Assembly (NCBI RefSeq): GCF_001620265.1
Contig: NZ_CP012661.1
Location: 3,392,501 to 3,456,500, forward strand
DNA: 64,000 nt
Reading direction: 5' to 3'
From: Frigidibacter mobilis
Lineage (GTDB): Bacteria; Pseudomonadota; Alphaproteobacteria; Rhodobacterales; Rhodobacteraceae
Shown one piece after another: positions 60,997 to 64,000 of this stretch. A program made the position numbers and the translations under genes. The notes under the pieces are model-generated. The model saw only the letters and a list, made by a program, of their open reading frames with translations, had not been told where the DNA came from and did no database searches. Numbering within the stretch: the first letter of the stretch is position 1; every line of letters starts with the position of its first letter.

Positions 60997-62733
60997 ATGC
61001 CGGTCGTCGAAAGAGCCAAATCCTATGCCATCGTCGCCCGCTGCGAGGGCATGTTTCCCGCGGACCTCGCCCGCTATGAGGCGCATCGCACCCGCAAGGG
61101 CGGTGATCTTGGCCACATCTCTCCCGAGCGCAGCGGCCTCAATCGCCGCTTGATCGGCGCAGAGGACTGGGCCAGCACGGTCCTCGCCAAGATAGCCGAT
61201 ATGAGGCAGCAGAACTTCGCAGACGAGCTCGAAGAGCTCGATCGCCGTGGCCGACGGAAGGAAATCCGCCAGCGCATCCTCGAGGGCCCGAAAGACCCTT
61301 GGCGCGCGAGCCGCCACGGGCCACTGCGGGAAATCATCCTGACGGCAAACGCCGCCTTCTTTGCCAACTCCGAAGTTGTCGATCCCGCCACAGGCATGCG
61401 GAAGGCGGAGGTTGATTTCGAAAGCCGGGCCGTTGCTTGGCTGAAAGAGGAGTTCAAGGACAGTGTCGTGCATGCCCGCGCCGACCGTGACGAGCACGCC
61501 TACCACATCCATGCCGTGATTGTGCACGAGATACCGATCGAGGTAAAAGGCGCGCCGCGACGAATGCTGCAGCCCTCGGCGCTACCGCTGATCAAGGACT
61601 ACAAGGAGCTGCAGGACAGTGTCGGCAAGTGCTTCGCTGATATCGGTCTCGTGCGCGGCGAGCAGCGGGCGGAAGCGATCCGCAAAGCCTATGCCGACAA
61701 GACGGAACCCCCGGTACAGCCCCGCCATGTGCGCCCGAAGGCCTGGCGGCAGGCGAAGGATCTGGAACTGCTTCGGCGCGAGGCGGCGGTGAAGGTGCAG
61801 GAGGGGGCCGCAGCCGAACGTGAGCAAGCGGTGGAGGCCAAGGCGGTGGAGGCGGATGCGGCGGCTGCCGCACAGATGGCGGATGCGGCGGATCGCGAGC
61901 GCCGGAACGCCGTGCACGAAAAGATCATCGCTGGCCTCGCGAAGCTCAGCAAGCAGGAGCTCGGGCAGCTGCAAACCCGCACAGATACGCTCACCACGCG
62001 GGAACAGGACCTTGTGGCAAAAGCCACTGCCGTCGCCGAGCGCGAGCGCGCGGCAGAGGTCCGGGCGCTGGAGGCGGATGCGGCGGCTGCGGCGCAGATG
62101 GCAGCTGCGTCGGAACGCGAGCGCCGGAACGCCGCGCGCGAACTGCTCATTGCCCGCCGCGCCGAGCGCAACAGGCTGGAGGGCGGGCAGCTGCAAACCC
62201 GCGCAGACGCGCTCACCACGCGGGAGCAAGACCTTGCGGCAGAGGCCGCTGCCGTCGCCGAGCGCGAGCGCGCAGCCAAAGCCAAGGCGGAAGCTGCCGA
62301 GGCGAAGACCGCCGAGGCCGACGCCGTGATCGCCGTCGCCGAAAGCGTTGAGGCCGGCCTGCTCACCTTTGAGGCCGGTCCCGCCGGCCCGCGCGCCAAG
62401 CGGCACGAGGACAAGGTCGAGCCCGGCCTGGTCACAGGCCTGATGACCCGGATGCGCGCCTCGGTCAGCGGCCGGACTCTGGCGATCACCGCACTTGGAA
62501 AGGCTTGGTCGAAGCTGCGCACCGATGCCAAGACCGAGGCGGAAACCCGGCTTCGGGAGCGCACGGCGGATCTCGACAAGGCGGATGCCGCGCTCGTTGA
62601 GGTTGCGAAGACCTTGCCCGAAGCGCACCGGAACCGCTTCGCGGCGGTCTACGCTCCGCTGGCGTCAATCCTCACCAGGATCAGGCGCGATACGCGGCGC
62701 GGGGAGGGGCGCGAGGGTGAAGGCGAGCGGTGA
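60997..62733 (+). CDS. MobV (Mob_Pre) family relaxase
   Basis: Nicks DNA at oriT for mobilization. 578 residues. The N-terminus (KSYAIVARCEGMF, then ARYEAHRTRKGGDLGHI and SGLNRRLIG) and the metal motif DRDEHAYHIHAVIVHE match Mob_Pre relaxases. From about residue 240 the protein is a long Ala/Glu/Arg coiled coil with a tandem duplication of about 74 residues (DNA 61849-62070 and 62071-62292; QLQTRTDTLTTREQDL vs QLQTRADALTTREQDL). ATG 60997 is preferred over 60991, since GGAG is 9 rather than 3 bases away. Confidence 0.88.
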   Translation: MPVVERAKSYAIVARCEGMFPADLARYEAHRTRKGGDLGHISPERSGLNRRLIGAEDWASTVLAKIADMRQQNFADELEELDRRGRRKEIRQRILEGPKDPWRASRHGPLREIILTANAAFFANSEVVDPATGMRKAEVDFESRAVAWLKEEFKDSVVHARADRDEHAYHIHAVIVHEIPIEVKGAPRRMLQPSALPLIKDYKELQDSVGKCFADIGLVRGEQRAEAIRKAYADKTEPPVQPRHVRPKAWRQAKDLELLRREAAVKVQEGAAAEREQAVEAKAVEADAAAAAQMADAADRERRNAVHEKIIAGLAKLSKQELGQLQTRTDTLTTREQDLVAKATAVAERERAAEVRALEADAAAAAQMAAASERERRNAARELLIARRAERNRLEGGQLQTRADALTTREQDLAAEAAAVAERERAAKAKAEAAEAKTAEADAVIAVAESVEAGLLTFEAGPAGPRAKRHEDKVEPGLVTGLMTRMRASVSGRTLAITALGKAWSKLRTDAKTEAETRLRERTADLDKADAALVEVAKTLPEAHRNRFAAVYAPLASILTRIRRDTRRGEGREGEGER

Positions 62734-62871
62734 GGGCGGTTGGAGGCGGACAGCGGTCATTCGCTGCGGGGCCGTGCAAGATCAATTCGGCTTAAGACAC
62801 CCTACTTGCGCTTCGTGAGAATCACGAAAGGTATGCTTTCTTGTCTATGCAAGCACCGCCAACGGACGAGC

Positions 62872-62905
62872 TTGACTGGAACGAGTTACAACACTATCGT
62901 TGTAA
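62872..62905 (+). promoter_or_regulatory. Promoter and palindromic operator of the DUF6932-XRE operon
   Basis: -35 TTGACT (62872-62877; one base offset possible), 17-base spacer and -10-like TATCGT (62895-62900) overlap the perfect inverted repeat TTACAAC-ACTATC-GTTGTAA (62886-62905), which ends two bases before the ATG. Transcription would begin at or next to the start codon, so the mRNA may be leaderless. The XRE protein encoded downstream is the expected repressor. Confidence 0.65.
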
Positions 62906-62907
62906 GC

Positions 62908-63387
62908 ATGATACCCGATCACATCGATTTTCCCGGTTCTCCCTGGCCAGTTCTGCCCCCCGGCATCCATGTGGCGACCCTCGCTGAGGTGGAGCTGCGG
63001 TTCGCATCGAACCCAAAACGGCGGGTGCAGTTTAAAGGGTTAGTTGCGGCCCTGACCGGCTTGCGGGGTGCGGGATGCAGGCGCGCGTTTCTCGACGGGA
63101 GCTTTGTTACGGCCAAGCCCCATCCCGGCGACTTCGATGCCTGCTGGGACCCCACCGGTGTTGATGGGGCTTTGCTCGATCCGGTGTTGCTTACATTCGA
63201 TAACAACCGAGCAGCACAGAAGGTCAAGTATCAAGGGGAGCTGTTCCCGTCCGCGATTCCAGCCGACCGGGCCGGAACTATCTTCATCGAGTTCTTCCAA
63301 GTTGATCGTTTCACCGGTGCCCGGAAGGGCATCGTCGCGATCGACCTTTCGGCCGACCCGATGCTCCAACCAACGGTGACGTCATGA
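62908..63387 (+). CDS. DUF6932-like putative nucleotidyltransferase-fold protein
   Basis: A 159-residue protein: LPPGIHVATLAEVELRFASN, then GCRRAFLDGSFVTAKPHPGD with DFDACWD. The G-S-F-x(7-9)-D-x-D arrangement resembles the active site of minimal nucleotidyltransferases (AbiEii/MNT-like). The name DUF6932 is from memory. The ATG 62908 is chosen because the operator ends two bases earlier; a longer frame from 62740 would run through promoter DNA. It is coupled to the XRE gene by ATGA. Confidence 0.72.
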   Translation: MIPDHIDFPGSPWPVLPPGIHVATLAEVELRFASNPKRRVQFKGLVAALTGLRGAGCRRAFLDGSFVTAKPHPGDFDACWDPTGVDGALLDPVLLTFDNNRAAQKVKYQGELFPSAIPADRAGTIFIEFFQVDRFTGARKGIVAIDLSADPMLQPTVTS

Positions 63388-64000
63388 TCTACAGCGATAA
63401 GCAGTACGCCATAACAGAGGGGCAGTTGGGCAAGCTTCGCCACGCGCTCGCGGCCGCCCAGTCCGAGGACACCGATGCAACCGGCGAGCAAAGCTGGCTG
63501 CGCGATGCCCAAGCCGATGCTATTAGAAGCCAGATCGCGACCTTGGAGGCCGAACTCTCCCACTACAAGCTTCTGAAGTCAGGTGAAATTACGTTCGCCA
63601 AGACGCACTCGCTGGAAAACCTACCCTCAGTGCTCGTCCAGGCGCGGATCGCGGCCGGCATGAGCCAAACCGAGCTTGCCGAGCGGCTCGGCATGAAGGC
63701 ACAGCAAATTCAGCGATACGAGGCCTCGGACTATTCGGGTGCGAGCCTCGATCGACTAATCGGCGTGTGCGAAGTTCTGAACGTCCACACCACCGGACTA
63801 TTCAAGAGCGACGACACTTCCAAAGGGTTCGTCTTCTCGTGGTCGAACATCGACGACGTCGTGTGGAACCAGCTCCCCGCTCGCGAGATGGCGAAGCGCG
63901 GTTGGTTTGATGTGCCGCGCAAGGGCGATGTATACCAGCTCGCGCGCGAGTACTTCATGCGGGCGGCTGGGCCGCAGTTCGCAAGCGCCTACCATCGCAA
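63384..64000 (+). CDS. XRE-family HTH regulator, cut off by the window end
   Basis: Open to the right edge, 205 residues seen. An N-terminal helical part (residues about 1-75), an XRE helix-turn-helix (VLVQARIAAGMSQTELAERL, MKAQQIQRYEAS) at about 85-140, and a C-terminal part with REMAKRGWFDVP that may lead into an ImmA/IrrE-like domain beyond the window. ATG overlaps the DUF6932 stop. Probably the antitoxin and repressor of the pair. Confidence 0.8.
   Translation, partial: MIYSDKQYAITEGQLGKLRHALAAAQSEDTDATGEQSWLRDAQADAIRSQIATLEAELSHYKLLKSGEITFAKTHSLENLPSVLVQARIAAGMSQTELAERLGMKAQQIQRYEASDYSGASLDRLIGVCEVLNVHTTGLFKSDDTSKGFVFSWSNIDDVVWNQLPAREMAKRGWFDVPRKGDVYQLAREYFMRAAGPQFASAYHR

Larger units (their letters stand above)
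52768..64000. mobile_element. Integrative (mobilizable) element in tRNA-Cys, right end outside the window
   Basis: Begins at the 3' end of tRNA-Cys, which supplies attL. Within it: tyrosine integrase, small DNA-binding gene, PemK-like gene, SIR2-kinase gene with IS1380, IS5-type remnant, hairpin array, MobV relaxase, DUF6932-XRE pair. Base composition is patchy and often lower in GC than the chromosome. No coupling protein or mating-pore genes are seen in this part, so mobilization by a helper is more likely than self-transfer; the unseen right part could change that. No second att copy was found inside the window. Confidence 0.75.

Noticed and set aside
62740..62907. Longer form of the DUF6932-like protein
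   Set aside because: The extra 56 residues cover promoter and operator sequence and have no family match.

Overview
The window looks like a chromosome segment of a high-GC alphaproteobacterium, most likely Rhodobacteraceae/Paracoccaceae (Rhodobacter, Cereibacter, Gemmobacter or Tabrizicola relatives). The basis is strong G/C third-position bias, protein sequences of Rhodobacteraceae type, and a gene order resembling that family (pcm, tolC and a PopZ-like gene together; a MerR-controlled beta-oxidation cluster; a fused malic enzyme). Genus cannot be fixed from sequence alone.

Layout. 1-9.4 kb: a cut-off acyl-CoA synthetase, an ABC exporter, tRNA-Gly, a periplasmic 5'-nucleotidase with two Pho-box-like sites, DUF952-pyrD, and a MATE exporter with two thioesterases. 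9.5-18.3 kb: a fatty-acid/branched-acid oxidation cluster (two MerR genes, acyl-CoA dehydrogenase, GFA protein, small protein, GST, thiolase, bicupin, FadB-type enzyme). 18.4-24.4 kb: sulfotransferase, DMT transporter, acyl-CoA ligase, a degenerate M48-like membrane protein and a SPOR protein. 24.4-29 kb: nucleoside salvage operon cdd-deoA-deoB-add-upp. 29-34.5 kb: maeB, a secreted protein, prpE. 34.6-42.6 kb: a hybrid kinase with a sigma-54 activator, a P-type ATPase, nadK, glyA. 43-44 kb: a low-GC HEPN-like gene. 44-52.6 kb: ordinary housekeeping genes (hydrolase, glycosyltransferase, ygfZ, efp, popZ-like, tolC, pcm).

52.8 kb to the end: a mobile island whose left edge is tRNA-Cys. It carries a tyrosine integrase, a small DNA-binding protein, a PemK/MazF-like gene, a broken SIR2-serine/threonine-kinase gene split by an IS1380 element, an IS5-type remnant, a hairpin array plus a MobV relaxase (candidate oriT and mobilization module), and a DUF6932-XRE pair with its own palindromic operator. 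This reads as an integrative mobilizable element with anti-phage or toxin-antitoxin cargo; its right end is outside the window.

Quality warning: at least fifteen reading-frame breaks occur, each repaired by adding exactly one base and several in C/G runs. They hit core genes (fadB, deoA) as well as cargo. Uncorrected single-base deletions in the assembly explain this better than biological decay, so the frameshifted 'pseudogenes' listed here may be intact in the organism. The IS1380 insertion is a separate, real interruption.
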